Positions 43,952 through 54,688 of a stretch of DNA of 64,000 nucleotides are shown here, in pieces. The notes under the pieces were generated by a model. That model was not told where the DNA came from. It made no database searches and was given only the letters and a program-made list of their open reading frames with translations. Origin of the DNA: Portulaca oleracea (lineage: Eukaryota > Streptophyta > Magnoliopsida > Caryophyllales > Portulacaceae). Position numbers and translations under genes: made by a program. Position 1 is the first letter of the stretch. Each line of letters starts with the position of its first letter. The DNA lies in the NCBI GenBank assembly GCA_029582165.1, contig CM055875.1, positions 4,254,501-4,318,500 of the forward strand. The letters run 5' to 3'.

Positions 43952-45139
43952 TTAAAAGGCCTCTTCACACTTGTCGATCCATTCAAACTGGGTCGTCTTT
44001 TTGAGGAGATTGGTTAAGGGAAGAGCCATTTTAGAAAAGTTCGGAACGAACCTCCTATAGTATCCGACCATACCCAAAAAGCTTCGGACTTCTGTAACCG
44101 TAGTGGGTCTCGCCCAATCCTTAACGGTGGATACTTTGCTAGGGTCCACTCGGATCCCTTCATTGGTGACTATATGCCCTAAAAACCCGACTTCCTTGAG
44201 CCAAAACTCACACTTTAAAAACTTAGCATATAACCGACGCTCTCTTAGCGTCTGGAGCACCATCCTTAACTGATTTTCGTGTTCCTCTCTACTCTTCGAG
44301 TACACCAATATATCATCAATGAAAACCACAACAAACTTATCCAGATAGGGCCTGAACACTCGGTTCATCAAATCCATAAACACTGCTGGGGCATTCGTAA
44401 GTCCAAAAGGTATTACAGTAAATTCATAGTGACCATATCTTGTCCTAAAGGCGGTTTTAGAGATGTCCTCATCCTTAACCCTAAGTTGGTGGTATCCTGA
44501 CCTCAAATCAATCTTAGAAAATACTCCTGCTCCTTGGAGTTGGTCAAATAGATCATCAATTCTAGGAAGAGGGTATTTGTTCTTGATCGTGACTTTGTTC
44601 AACTCTCGGTAGTCGATGCATAATCTCAGACTTCCGTCCTTCTTCCGTACAAACAACACCGGCGCTCCCCATGGCGACGTACTAGGTCTAATGAAACCTT
44701 TGCTTAATAAGTCTTCCAACTGCACCTTTAACTCCTTAAGCTCAGCTGGTGCCATTCGATAGGACACTTTAGATATAGGCCGAGTTCCAGGAACTAGTTC
44801 TTTTTCGAAGTCAATCTCCCTCCTCGGGGGTAACTCCGTAACTTCCTCGGGGAAAACATCTCGAAAGTCTTGCACCACAGGAATTTCTTCCACCTTGGGT
44901 GAATCCTTAGAATCTTCACTAATCAAACACAGGTAACCCTTGCACCCGTGATTTAGCAACTTTCGAGCCTTTACATATGTTATGATAGAACACAGATTTA
45001 CTCCTAAGTCCCCAATAAACCAAATTTCAACTCCCGAGGCACTCTTAAGAACAACAATCCCTTCACCACATCGAATTTGAGCTTGCGTTACATTCAAGCA
45101 ATCCATACCCAAAATGATGTCAAATTCTTCTAAATCCAA
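43952..45139 (-). pseudogene. Reverse transcriptase (gypsy pol)
   Basis: A complete RT fold on one open frame: [61 protein letters not shown], catalytic box [18 protein letters not shown]. The frame itself is undamaged, but it is bounded by in-frame stops on both sides: TAG just before [13 protein letters not shown] and TAA after EEAF. In the intact family it would be part of one gag-pol polyprotein. Confidence 0.92.
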
Positions 45140-45560
45140 CTAAATGAGATTAGCTGGGAAGGTTTCTTTATTTAAAACAAGTGGAACTCCCACAAAACAT
45201 TTTTCACATGCTATGGTTTCACCATTGGGTAAGCTGATCAAATAATTAACCGCACATGCTAGATTTCTTAAATTCAACCTTGACGCAGCTTTAGATGTTA
45301 TAAACGAATGCGTTGCTCCAGAATCAAATAATGCAACTAAAGGCTTAGCATGTATATAAACAGTTCCGGTCACGACCATACCAGACTTTGCTGCTTCCTT
45401 TTCGCCCATAACGTAGGCTTGCCCCACGCTTCCCTGCTGCGGTGCCGTCCTTGAGGTGGTGCGGCCGTCGTTCGTGTTCCGGTCTCTTGGACCTTTTGGG
45501 GCACTCGGCCGCCCTATGATCAGCTCCACCGCACCATAAACAACTGTTGGTGCCTACCCG
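45140..45560 (-). pseudogene. Zinc knuckle and protease (gypsy gag-pol)
   Basis: A CCHC knuckle CLWCGGADHRAAEC (near 45495-45540) lies in a frame different from the protease that follows, so a frameshift separates them. The protease has the catalytic LFDSGATHSF motif. Its frame ends in the TAG at 45137-45139. Confidence 0.85.
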
Positions 45561-45731
45561 GCACTGCGCGGTTGAATGATTCGTCCTCCCTCATTTCTTA
45601 CAGGGTTCCCTGGTGGTAGGCGGGTTAGGTTGGCTCCTAGGATTTGAGGGCATCGGCCTCTTGGGCTGGTTAATTTCCGCAGCAGGTGAAGGAAACACTC
45701 CTTTTTCATTCCACTTTCTCTTACTACTCCC

Positions 45732-46529
45732 CTAACTTCCTTGACTCAAAGCTTTCAACTCCTTCCTGACTCTTTCTACCTCCGCAGCCCATTCATACAT
45801 TTCTTGCATAGTCGAGAAGTGATGTGAAGATAGTTGGCTGCGTATATATGGTGCTAGGCCTCCTTCATACCTAAACATCTTCATGTTTTCAGACGCCACA
45901 TACTCTGGGGCGAAGCGGGACAATTCATTAAACTTGGAGGTATACTGTAGCATCGAAATATCCTTGTTCACCATGCTCCAATCTAGGAACTCCTTCTCTT
46001 TTTGCCGTCTAAGGGTTAGGGGGTAGAACTGCGCTCTAAGATCACCTAAGAAATCGTTCCATGTCTTGGTCGTCCCTTGATATCTTTCCCTGACGGTCCT
46101 CCACCAAATGTCGGCTTTTCCCTTTAGGTAGAAAGTCCCTATTGTCAGTCTCTTTTCTTCAGGCACCTCTACTACTTCGAAGATCTTTTCCAGATCCCTA
46201 ATCCAATCTTCCAAAACTACGGGGTCATATCCTCTCGCATAGGTGGTGGGGTTACGTCTTGCCACCCTATCAGCATAGTTTATCTCCTTTGGGTTACTTG
46301 GTTGGGCCATAGATGGGACAGGTATCCGCCTTAGCAACTCCTGGACCAAAAACCCATAATGGTCGGGGTATGGTCGTGGATTAGGAGGGACTGACCCTAA
46401 AGATGACCCAGGTTGGGATACTATTCCTGGGGTAAGCTGGGGTCCCTGCAACTCTAGTTGGTTCCCCGCTGCTCCATGCACCGGTTCTTCTTGTGGTGAA
46501 TTCCCCGACGTTTGAGACATGCTACACAT
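45732..46529 (-). CDS. Gag (capsid) of the Tekay-type element
   Basis: A 265-codon frame with ATG at 46529. After a Pro/Gln-rich N-terminus (about 90 residues) comes the retrotransposon gag fold: WIRDLEKIFEVVEVPEEKRL, FYLKGKADIWWRTV, TWNDFLGDLRAQFYP and EFLDWSMVNKDISMLQYTSKF. The stop at 45732 precedes the CCHC knuckle by about 190 bp, so the original gag was longer and this copy is truncated. Confidence 0.88.
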   Translation of the reverse strand: MCSMSQTSGNSPQEEPVHGAAGNQLELQGPQLTPGIVSQPGSSLGSVPPNPRPYPDHYGFLVQELLRRIPVPSMAQPSNPKEINYADRVARRNPTTYARGYDPVVLEDWIRDLEKIFEVVEVPEEKRLTIGTFYLKGKADIWWRTVRERYQGTTKTWNDFLGDLRAQFYPLTLRRQKEKEFLDWSMVNKDISMLQYTSKFNELSRFAPEYVASENMKMFRYEGGLAPYIRSQLSSHHFSTMQEMYEWAAEVERVRKELKALSQGS

Positions 46530-47059
46530 TTTATAAAGAATAATTCAATAATCAACACAATTCATAACCATTAATCTCTGGCAACAGGTTTTATTTTTAA
46601 TCATGCATACAACCCCAATGATTTTATTGTCACAAAAAAATACCCCAACATACATTTTCGCATATGCACATATTCATATATAACAAGGATAACGCCGCTT
46701 CACAAGGCTTCCCAAATACTTAGGACCTCAAACCTCAAACCTCAAACAATAATACGAGCATTCCCACCGATAGACATTAAAGAAAATTTGGATCCCTCTT
46801 TCTTTCTTCTCGGGTATCCCTGTTGCAATCATCATTTCTGAAATATGTCCCAACAAGTACGCAAATCATTAATTCAAAATACATACACTGCCTCCCTTTA
46901 CCCAAAAACATAGGGAGGGTCCCAAAATTAGCATAGTTTGACTAAGAACACTTGATGACCTTAAACAAAAGATATGGCCAATCGCAACTAATTTTGTCAA
47001 CTAGCTAAAATAAGGTTAGCTTCCTAGCTATCCCTGCACAAAAATCGGTTTGTATTCCT
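46530..47059 (-). other. Spacer between the extra ORF and gag
   Basis: About 530 bp without a coding frame. Confidence 0.5.
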
Positions 47060-47830
47060 TCAAACACGAGAGTTAGACCCGTCCTGCTCCCTTGACTCCT
47101 CCACGTGACGAAGCCTCAAAGGGCGAGTGCTTTTGCGCTTTGTGTGGTGGATCTTGGGCCTGAGATTTGTCCAGTCAAAGTTTCTTGCCACTGGAACAAC
47201 ATGGGAAGGTGTCTCCTTGCCACGGTCTCTATCGTGATCAGGCCCTTGGCCCATCTCCTCCTCATCTAGATCCATATTCGGGTCTTCTTCTTCCTCGGGC
47301 TCTTGCTCCGAAGGTGTAGACTCATGGTGGGATGGCGAAACCGGCACGATAGGGCGTCCCGTGATAAGTGGCGTAAAGTGGAGTCGTACTTCATCCGCCG
47401 GTGGAGAGAAAACATGAGGTGGAGTGATTCCTGCGTTAGGGGGAGGGGGCAATGCGAGCATCTCATGAAGAAATGGCCCTAGCTTGCTGATGTGTAAACT
47501 CAGAGATTGAGCGGTTTGCGTGATAACCACTTCCATAGCAATTTGGTTCCAGGCCCCGACATAGTTGAGGCACCAGGCGTGACGACTTGGTTCACCTCGG
47601 AGAAGTAACTGACGGTATCTATCCCTAATGTCGTCCCACGGACTTTCGTGAGGAAGAGTAGCTAGCAAGCATCGAGCTCGGCATATGTCGTCATGATATT
47701 CTGATTTTGAATTGGCAGCACAATGAGCATCAAAGGCATCTTGCAACGCCTTGAGGTGAGCTTGAATATTTGTTGAGGGTTCTATAAACATCGCGAAAGG
47801 ATTGGGAAGGGAATTACCATCGACATCCAT
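47060..47830 (-). CDS. Extra ORF upstream of gag in the Tekay-type element
   Basis: An undamaged 256-codon frame (ATG at 47830) in the same orientation as gag-pol, between the PBS and gag. The N-terminal half looks globular (NIQAHLKALQDAFDAHCAAN, PWDDIRDRYRQLLLRGEP). It is followed by a proline-rich segment (LALPPPPNAGITPP), a strongly acidic stretch (EQEPEEEEDPNMDLDEEEMG) and a basic C-terminus (RPKIHHTKRKSTRPLRLRH). I recognise no domain, and it is not gag, protease or env. Extra ORFs are known in some Ty3/gypsy lineages (Ogre has one before gag), but they are not a standard Tekay component. It is notable that this ORF is open while pol has several stops. Confidence 0.65.
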   Translation of the reverse strand: MDVDGNSLPNPFAMFIEPSTNIQAHLKALQDAFDAHCAANSKSEYHDDICRARCLLATLPHESPWDDIRDRYRQLLLRGEPSRHAWCLNYVGAWNQIAMEVVITQTAQSLSLHISKLGPFLHEMLALPPPPNAGITPPHVFSPPADEVRLHFTPLITGRPIVPVSPSHHESTPSEQEPEEEEDPNMDLDEEEMGQGPDHDRDRGKETPSHVVPVARNFDWTNLRPKIHHTKRKSTRPLRLRHVEESREQDGSNSRV

Positions 47831-48460
47831 CTACATTATATAAACAACATAAAAGCGAAGTTTTAATAGACTTAACAAATTATAAGCTTGTTAAAGTAAA
47901 TAAAAGAAAGCAAGGCAAGGTCCGAGACTCCACCAACTTAAACCTCATTTAGTTCAAAGGGGAACTCTTGTTCATGTTCATGATTATCGTGGCCTTACTT
48001 ACTATCCTTGGATCATATTAATCATTCGTAGCATATAAACACCTTTAAACATTTCACTATACACCTTGGTTAGACATTTAGCCCCTAATTTAAGCTCCAC
48101 ATCACCCAAGGCACTTATTAGCATCCTTCACTTGTACCAAACTTTTAAGTTACTCCCAATTTGCACATAGATTTTCTTAAATTCACCACTAAACTTTCTA
48201 ATTTCTGGCGAAATTTCGGCAGCACTTCCCCTATAAATTGGACTATCCCAAATTTTACATAACTTCAAACCTGCAAGAAAACGTATACACTTCATATATT
48301 CATTCGGAGCTTCATGCTCAACATCCATCCCAACCAATTCACATGTTCCCCAATTTCCATCCATAAAGCACACACATACCACACATTTACACCTAAACTT
48401 TACACATACATGTCATTACTCCCTAAGAGATGCTAATTCCTCAAATTCTTCTTATAACTC
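47831..48460 (-). other. Leader of the Tekay-type element
   Basis: About 630 bp between the PBS and the extra ORF with no recognisable gene. Confidence 0.5.
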
Positions 48461-48473
48461 CGCTCTGATACCA
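48461..48473 (-). other. Primer-binding site of the Tekay-type element
   Basis: On the minus strand TGGTATCAGAGCG, five bases after the 5' LTR; complementary to initiator tRNA-Met. Confidence 0.9.
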
Positions 48474-48478
48474 CAACT

Positions 48479-51418
48479 GTAACACCCCAACACCCTTAAT
48501 CACAAGATTAACATTAAACATACTCTAAGCCTGTGATTAGCGCAGCGGAACACCTAGGGTGGAGGTATTACCGTCGTCCCCACTCGGGACAAGGCTACAA
48601 ACCCAAACACACCATTACAGTACACTTAAATCACCAATTAAACATAATACAAACACTCCATACTTAGGAATCTCCAAAACATGGAAATTAGTCTTTATAC
48701 AACCATCAAAGATATACTTAGCAACCCTTTTCAAAAATAAAACGGCCTTTGAGACCATAAAGACCACCGGAGTCAGCCAACAACGACGTTCATGACTACC
48801 TTGATCGGGAAAAACTCCTACTTTTGCTTATCCTTGCCTTTAACTTGAGAGCTTGGATAGCCTAAAATAAAACATTAAAACAACGCAAAAGTGAGTGGGG
48901 AAACACTCAGTACACGAACCTCCAACACGTCAAACCGTTCGAAAACGGTTTTAGTGCCGGCATTTAAATTCATTTTGAAAACGGGGAAAGGGATAAACAA
49001 GAATAAAATAACTTGATTTGTCAACATAAAAGGTAAAGTACATGCAAGGTAAGATGGTATTAAAACATAAGTATTTGGTCCCTTACGATCAATGCAATGC
49101 ATCTCACACACGCGTATACCCAAACCGATCGAAGTTTGGAATGGGTGACTGCCGAACAGTCGACATTGGCCAGGTCTGGACACTCTGATCAGGAGTATCA
49201 TACGTAAAAAGAGAGCTAGCACCTAAAAGTAACTAGCACAAAGAATACATAAAATGGGACCTTTTAAAACCGTAACATAAACATTAAAGAACAACTTAAA
49301 ATAACCATGAAAACATTAAACGATAATAAGGAGCGAAAAGTTGGACAATTCGCGTACCTTGGGTAGTAGAAAGGTCTAGCGACGTGCCTCGAGCTTGGGA
49401 CGATTTGGGCGACTTGGAAACTATAATAAGAGCATAAGAAAATTGAGAATTTTAATAAAGTCCTTCAATTTCTAAGCTAGGATGAAAGTACTTAAAACTT
49501 GATAACTTAAAAGGGATGAGAAAATAGAAATTTCAGTTTTTGATCAATCAATGATTTGGTGATAACTTGAGCTAAAAACTCGGATTTTTGCAAACGAGTA
49601 CTTTTCAGAAAGGGAAAATCACGCCCTACAACTTGGTCAACTGGCCCGAAGGCTAAAAATGAAAGGAAGGGATCAGAAAAAGGCCCGGACAGAAGCAGAG
49701 CACTTGAAATTAATCATGCGGCTTGGAAATTTAAGCGAAACTTATGGTGAAACTTGAATAGGATCAAAGAAGGCTTATGATGTATAAAGCATCCTTGACA
49801 ACCAGTTTAGATGAGCATAGAATTGGAGTCCTTGAAGGCTTAAGAAGAGAAGCTATTCGATTATTGAAAACATGAAAGAAACGTTGTCAAGTGACGGTAA
49901 TTAGATAAGGACATGATTATGAATTTTGGAAAGTTTATGAACCGATGACCGGTGAGTTGAATACATAGAAGAAATGCTCCTTGGGCTATTTAGACGCCGA
50001 GGAAACCCCTAAACTTGTTAAGAAGTCAAAAGTACCACTTAGCCATCAACAACACTTAAACGAACTTAAAACCTCATCACTTTACCCCATGGTTTGCTAG
50101 TATTTCCATAAACCTTTAGAAGGTAACCCCCAAACACTAAAATAGCTTAAATCAACTTAGGAAACCTACTCAATCCATCTTAACAATGACACAAAGGTCG
50201 ACATCTCATTAGAGCCTCCTAAGAGATCAAAGTGTAACCTTAAAGTTAGAATTAAGGAAATAAATTCTGGGCAGAAACCTTGTTGACGGCCCTCGAACAC
50301 AGCCTCATATCTCACTCTCCCGATATCGTATGGATGCAAACCTTATGTTTCCGGAAAGCTTGAAGAACGACCTAAAACTTTTATGTTTATCACTAAAGCC
50401 CATAAAGTCTCCAAATGGACGAAAACTTAGCAAGAAGCTACTGACTCAGAAAACGTATATAATTGCACCATTTCACGGTTTTGCTCATATCTCGGGCTAC
50501 ACATACCGGATTCTCGAAATTCCAAAGCCTAGAGTTAGATAATTACTTGGGCTATCATTTCCAGTAAAAATCAGGGAAAAACTCACATCTTACATCCTCT
50601 GTAAAAATCAGATACTTAGACAGAAACTTTTTATGTCTTTGATTCTTACTTTGGTGCCTCGTTTTGGCCTCTAACTTGTACTAATTCACAACCAAAGCCC
50701 AAATTAACTATTACTCATGGTTCTTCCAGATTTTAATACTCAAAGATTACCCAAATAAGCTCATGAAACTCACATGCAACCCTAGATTACTTATGCAACT
50801 ATAATTAACACTTGAATTAACACTCTTTCACCCATTTCCACACTAAATTCCTATCATCCATGAATATGACCACTTCATTAACATAATAAACAACCCAAAT
50901 CAGTCCCTTAATCATCATATTTCTCCTCCAAAACCACATGCAAGCAAGAATTTCAACATTCAACAAGAACTTAGCAAGAACTCATCCAAAATCCAATCAA
51001 ACTACACATGCATCCTTCTCAAATTCAAACCCTAATTAACCTAATTTAACCATAACTTAAATTCATGCTTAGAAATCATAAAAGAGATAAAAACTTCAAG
51101 AATAACACAATTTATAAGTGAAATTCAGATTTGAAACATAAAGAATAAAGTTAGGGTTTGGGATTATACCACTTGGAGAAGAAGTTGAAGGAGAAAAACA
51201 AGAGAGAGGTATGGAGGTGGTGCTCAGCCGGGCTAGTGGTCGCCGGTGTGGCCTCTGGCCGCCGGAATCTGGCCGGAAAAACAGGGGCTTAAAAATAAAT
51301 AATAATAATAACAACAATAACCATATTAACGTAAAAAAAAGAAAATTTTTAACCGCGTAATTTGTTTAATCACCGTGATTAAGGCCTTAAGTAATACGGG
51401 TTTAGGGGGGTCGTTACA
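48479..51418 (-). repeat. 5' LTR of the Tekay-type element (2940 bp)
   Basis: Matches 18087-21616 over its length but lacks about 588 bp present there as 20900-21487 (junction at 51290). TSD CGCAC follows at 51419-51423. Confidence 0.93.
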
Positions 51419-51423
51419 CGCAC

Positions 51424-51604
51424 CCCGCGCCAATAGGGATGTTAGGCCTGCCCCAGGCAGAAGGGGCGAATCACAGCACGCGCCCTGCTCTCAGAATGTT
51501 GTTCGCGTCAGTCGATGGCGCCACCCGCGCCTTTAAGGCACTACTCGCACCTCTCTTACCCAGTTTTGTTGTGGTGGGAATTTCTTCCATATGTTGAGGG
51601 TTAC
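51424..51604. other. GC-rich DNA continuing from 17940-18081
   Basis: Before the gypsy insertion this joined the GC-rich sequence ending at 18086. It contains GCGCC-type strings. I could not assign it to a gene or a repeat family. Confidence 0.4.
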
Positions 51605-51707
51605 TAGACCTGTCAATTCGGGTGGGCGGGTCAGTATCAGGTCGGTGTATTTCACATTCAGGTAAATACGGGTTCAGTGTATTTCGTGTTCGGGTAAATA
51701 CGCGTCG

Positions 51708-54101
51708 TGATGTATGCTAGCTCACAATGATCAGAGTATTGAACTAGAATGCGTCATGCAATCTCACACAATCAGCTAAAGGATTGTAAAACAATAACTG
51801 TTTGAAAGTAACAAGCTGGAATAGAAGACAACCCAATTCAGAATATAAAAGATAGACTTGCTTACAGTTGATACAGACACACCACAACTGCATTCAAGGG
51901 CAAAGGACTTTCACAATCATGCCTCAACAGACACACCAAAGCATGGATGATCAAGCACAACTGACACTTGCTGGAGTTTTGCCAATATCCAGTGACAGGA
52001 GCTGATTTAACTAGGGATTGAGTGTTGTAGGACACTCACAAACATCCAGAGGTTCTAAGACACTCGAGAATACTATTGAAATATGTTGAAGACAGGGTCA
52101 AGGTCCTTCACCGCACATCTGTGAAGGACCTTCGGTTTTGATGAAAGCGAAAATCCGGAAAAGGGAAGTTGCCTTATATTATATAATCTGATTATATATT
52201 TTGATTATATAATATATATTCTGATTGTGTGATTTATTTGCAGATATAAATCATAAGGAAGGCATAAGGAAACAAATCAACAAGAAAAATGGAAGGAAGA
52301 GAAGATGGGAAATCTCCAAGAAGAAGGAAAGAAAATCAGCACCAAAGAAGGAAGGTGAAGCAATGAGCAAACAAGGAAATAAGCTTGTTTCCAAGGGCTA
52401 CTATCCTAAACAACTATCAAGCCTCTAGTATAAATAGAAGACTTGAAGATTGAAGACTTAGGCGATTTCACAGAAGTAATCGTTGAGTAAGAAATCCGGT
52501 GGGATTTCTCCGAGTGTGTAACCAATGGTTCGGTGGTGAAGGTAGCGAGTAAAGGACCTCTGGTGAAGGTATAGCCAAGGACCTTGGTGAGCATTCGTTG
52601 TGTCCACATTTGGTGGAGAGATGGTGTGTAGCAGAGCCTTGACGGACTAAGGCTCTGTGAGTTTGTGTTTTTGAATGTAATCCATCATGTTCCAAATCGC
52701 CGCTAGGGTTTTTCCTACGACGATCCTTATCTGTAACTAACTCAAGGACATGCAGTCTTGGTCAGTGATCCTATCAGTAACTGCCTTCGGGCTGTTACTT
52801 CTTGTTTTGTTTTGTAAGTGTAACTTGTTCTTTGATTGGAATAAATCCAATGAGGTATTTCAGTTACACTGTGTTTTGATCCTTGGTTTGAAACCAAGGA
52901 AGTTTGTTATAACGTCCTTACCTAGTGTGTAGATCTTAATTGTGAACTTCACCCCCTTCTTGGGCTCCAACAAGTGGTATCAGAGCAGGTCCACACAAGA
53001 CGAGACTAACCGCTCTCTGGAAAAGATAACGGGGGATAGTGAAAACAAAAAAGTAAGTCATGGACGTAGATGCATTCATCTACAAGGACATTGATAAGGA
53101 AAAAAAGGTTAAATCATAATCCTTATGTTCTTCATCCGACACAAAATTTGAGGTATGTCATCTGTAAACCATTCATTGATCATATTGAATTATGGCATGA
53201 ATTGAGGGGGAGGACCCTCTCTTAGTACTGACAATTTTATCAAGCGTTGCAGATTTCTAGACAACCTCTAAAACATACTAGATGTTATATCAAGGGGGAG
53301 ATTCCCTATTGACCTTGTGACAATCCAAAAAGGGAAAAAGGATTTATTGTTGCTAAATTTTATCTTTCATCGAAAAGGGGGAGATTGTTGAAGACAGGGT
53401 CAAGGTCCTTCACCGCACATCCACGAAAGACCTTCGGTTTTGATGAAAGCGAAAATCCGGAAAAGGGAAGTTGCCTTATATTATATAATCTGATTATATA
53501 TTTTGATTATATTATATATATTATGATTGTGTGATTTATTTGCAGATATAAATCATAAGGAAGGCATAAGGAAACAAATCAACAAGAAAAATGGAAGGAA
53601 GAGAAGATTGGGAAATGTCCAAGAAGAAGGAAAGAAAATCAGCATCAAAGAAGGAAGGTGAAGCAGTGAGCAAACAAGGAAATAATCTTGTTTCCAAGGG
53701 CTACTATCCTAAACAACTATCAAGCCTCTAGTATAAATAGAAGACTTGAAGATTGAAGACTTAGGCGATTCTACAGAAGTAATCGCGGAGTGGCTGAAGT
53801 TGCCAAGACTTGTTTCACAAGTGTGTAACAAGCTTGGATGGATTATGTGGGTGGCTTGGTGGCTGCTGAAGGTGATGTGAACCTTCTGCTGGGTAGCTGA
53901 ACTGTTGTGTGACAGGCTGCTTCTGCTAGGATTTGGAAGCCTGCTGTTTCTGCTGGAAATGCTTCCTTAGCGGCTGAGTTTGGTGAGTCAACATGGCCTC
54001 CCCCTTGTGCTGCTGCAGAGAGTGCTGGTGAAGTCCCTTTGGATGCCTCCTTTGCTGTTGAAGCTGCTGCTGCTTGCTGTTCTTTAGGATGGTCTCCATC
54101 A
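51708..54101 (-). repeat. 3' LTR of the second gypsy element, interrupted
   Basis: Its outer part (51708-52083) matches 58622-58998 and its inner part (53787-54101) matches 59659-59959. The middle is replaced by the insertion at 52084-53786. About 660 bp of LTR (equivalent of 58999-59658) is missing. Confidence 0.88.
52084..53786 (+). mobile_element. Truncated short-interior LTR element
   Basis: 5' LTR 52084-52972 (TGTTGAAGACAGGG to GGCTCCAACA, 889 bp), PBS TGGTATCAGAGC at 52975, only about 410 bp of interior without an ORF, PPT AAAAGGGGGAGAT ending at 53385, then a 3' LTR from 53386 that breaks off near 53786. The break coincides with loss of the adjoining gypsy LTR, so one deletion removed both. 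PBS and PPT style resembles copia (SIRE/Tork-like). It is too short inside to be autonomous. Confidence 0.85.
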
Positions 54102-54655
54102 TCCTCCCCAGGTTGAGGAAAGTTTGTCCTCAAACTTGGAAGGTCTTCATCTGCTGGATAGTATGATCGAAGATCTTCTACATTGAATGTTGCTGAACCT
54201 CCATACTCTTCAGATAGGTCCAACCTATAGGCATTGTCTCCAATTTTCTCAAGCACTTCAAATGGTCCATCTACCCTTGGTAGCAGCTTTCCTTTTCTCT
54301 TGCTGGGGAACCTGTCCTTCCTTAAGTGGATCCAAACTAAGTCTCCTGGCTGGAAAGTGACCTTCTTCCTGTGTTTGTTGGCTGATGTAGACACCTACTT
54401 AGTATACTTGGAAATTCTCTCCTTCACTTGCTGATGAAGCTCCCTGATTTGATATGCTCTTTTACCTGCTTCAAAACTAAATTTGACAGTAGTAGTTAGT
54501 GGAACTAAATCCAAAGGGGAAATTGGATTTTTACCATGGACTACTTGGAATGGAGAGTAGCCCGTGGCCTTGGATGGTGCTTTGTTGTAAGCAAACTCAG
54601 CATGGGGCAAGAGAGTGTCCCATCCTGTTTTATGTGTTTGAACCAGTGCTTTCAA
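53843..54655 (-). pseudogene. Integrase C-terminus of the second gypsy, running into the LTR
   Basis: 54655-54395 carries the integrase tail (TGWDTLLPHAEFAYNKAPSK, GYSPFQVVHGKNP). After a stop (KYTK-stop), 54394-53843 carries [17 protein letters not shown] and [18 protein letters not shown]. The frame passes through the PPT and about 85 codons into the 3' LTR before stopping at 53843; the LTR-encoded tail is Ala/Ser/Pro-rich. Confidence 0.8.
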
Positions 54656-54688
54656 TAGGGCTCCAAGTGTTCTATTAGTAACCTCTGT

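Larger units (their letters stand above)
18087..51418 (-). mobile_element. Ty3/gypsy chromovirus (Tekay/Del type), host of the nest
   Basis: A minus-strand element bounded by the 5-bp duplication CGCAC at 18082-18086 and 51419-51423. Excluding the copia insertion it is about 13 kb. Minus-strand order: 5' LTR 51418-48479, PBS complementary to initiator tRNA-Met, an extra ORF, gag with CCHC knuckle, protease, RT, RNase H, integrase (split by the copia element), chromodomain, PPT, 3' LTR 21616-18087. Long LTRs plus a C-terminal chromodomain indicate the Tekay/Del chromovirus clade. Several nonsense codons and a frameshift make it non-autonomous now. Confidence 0.93.
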
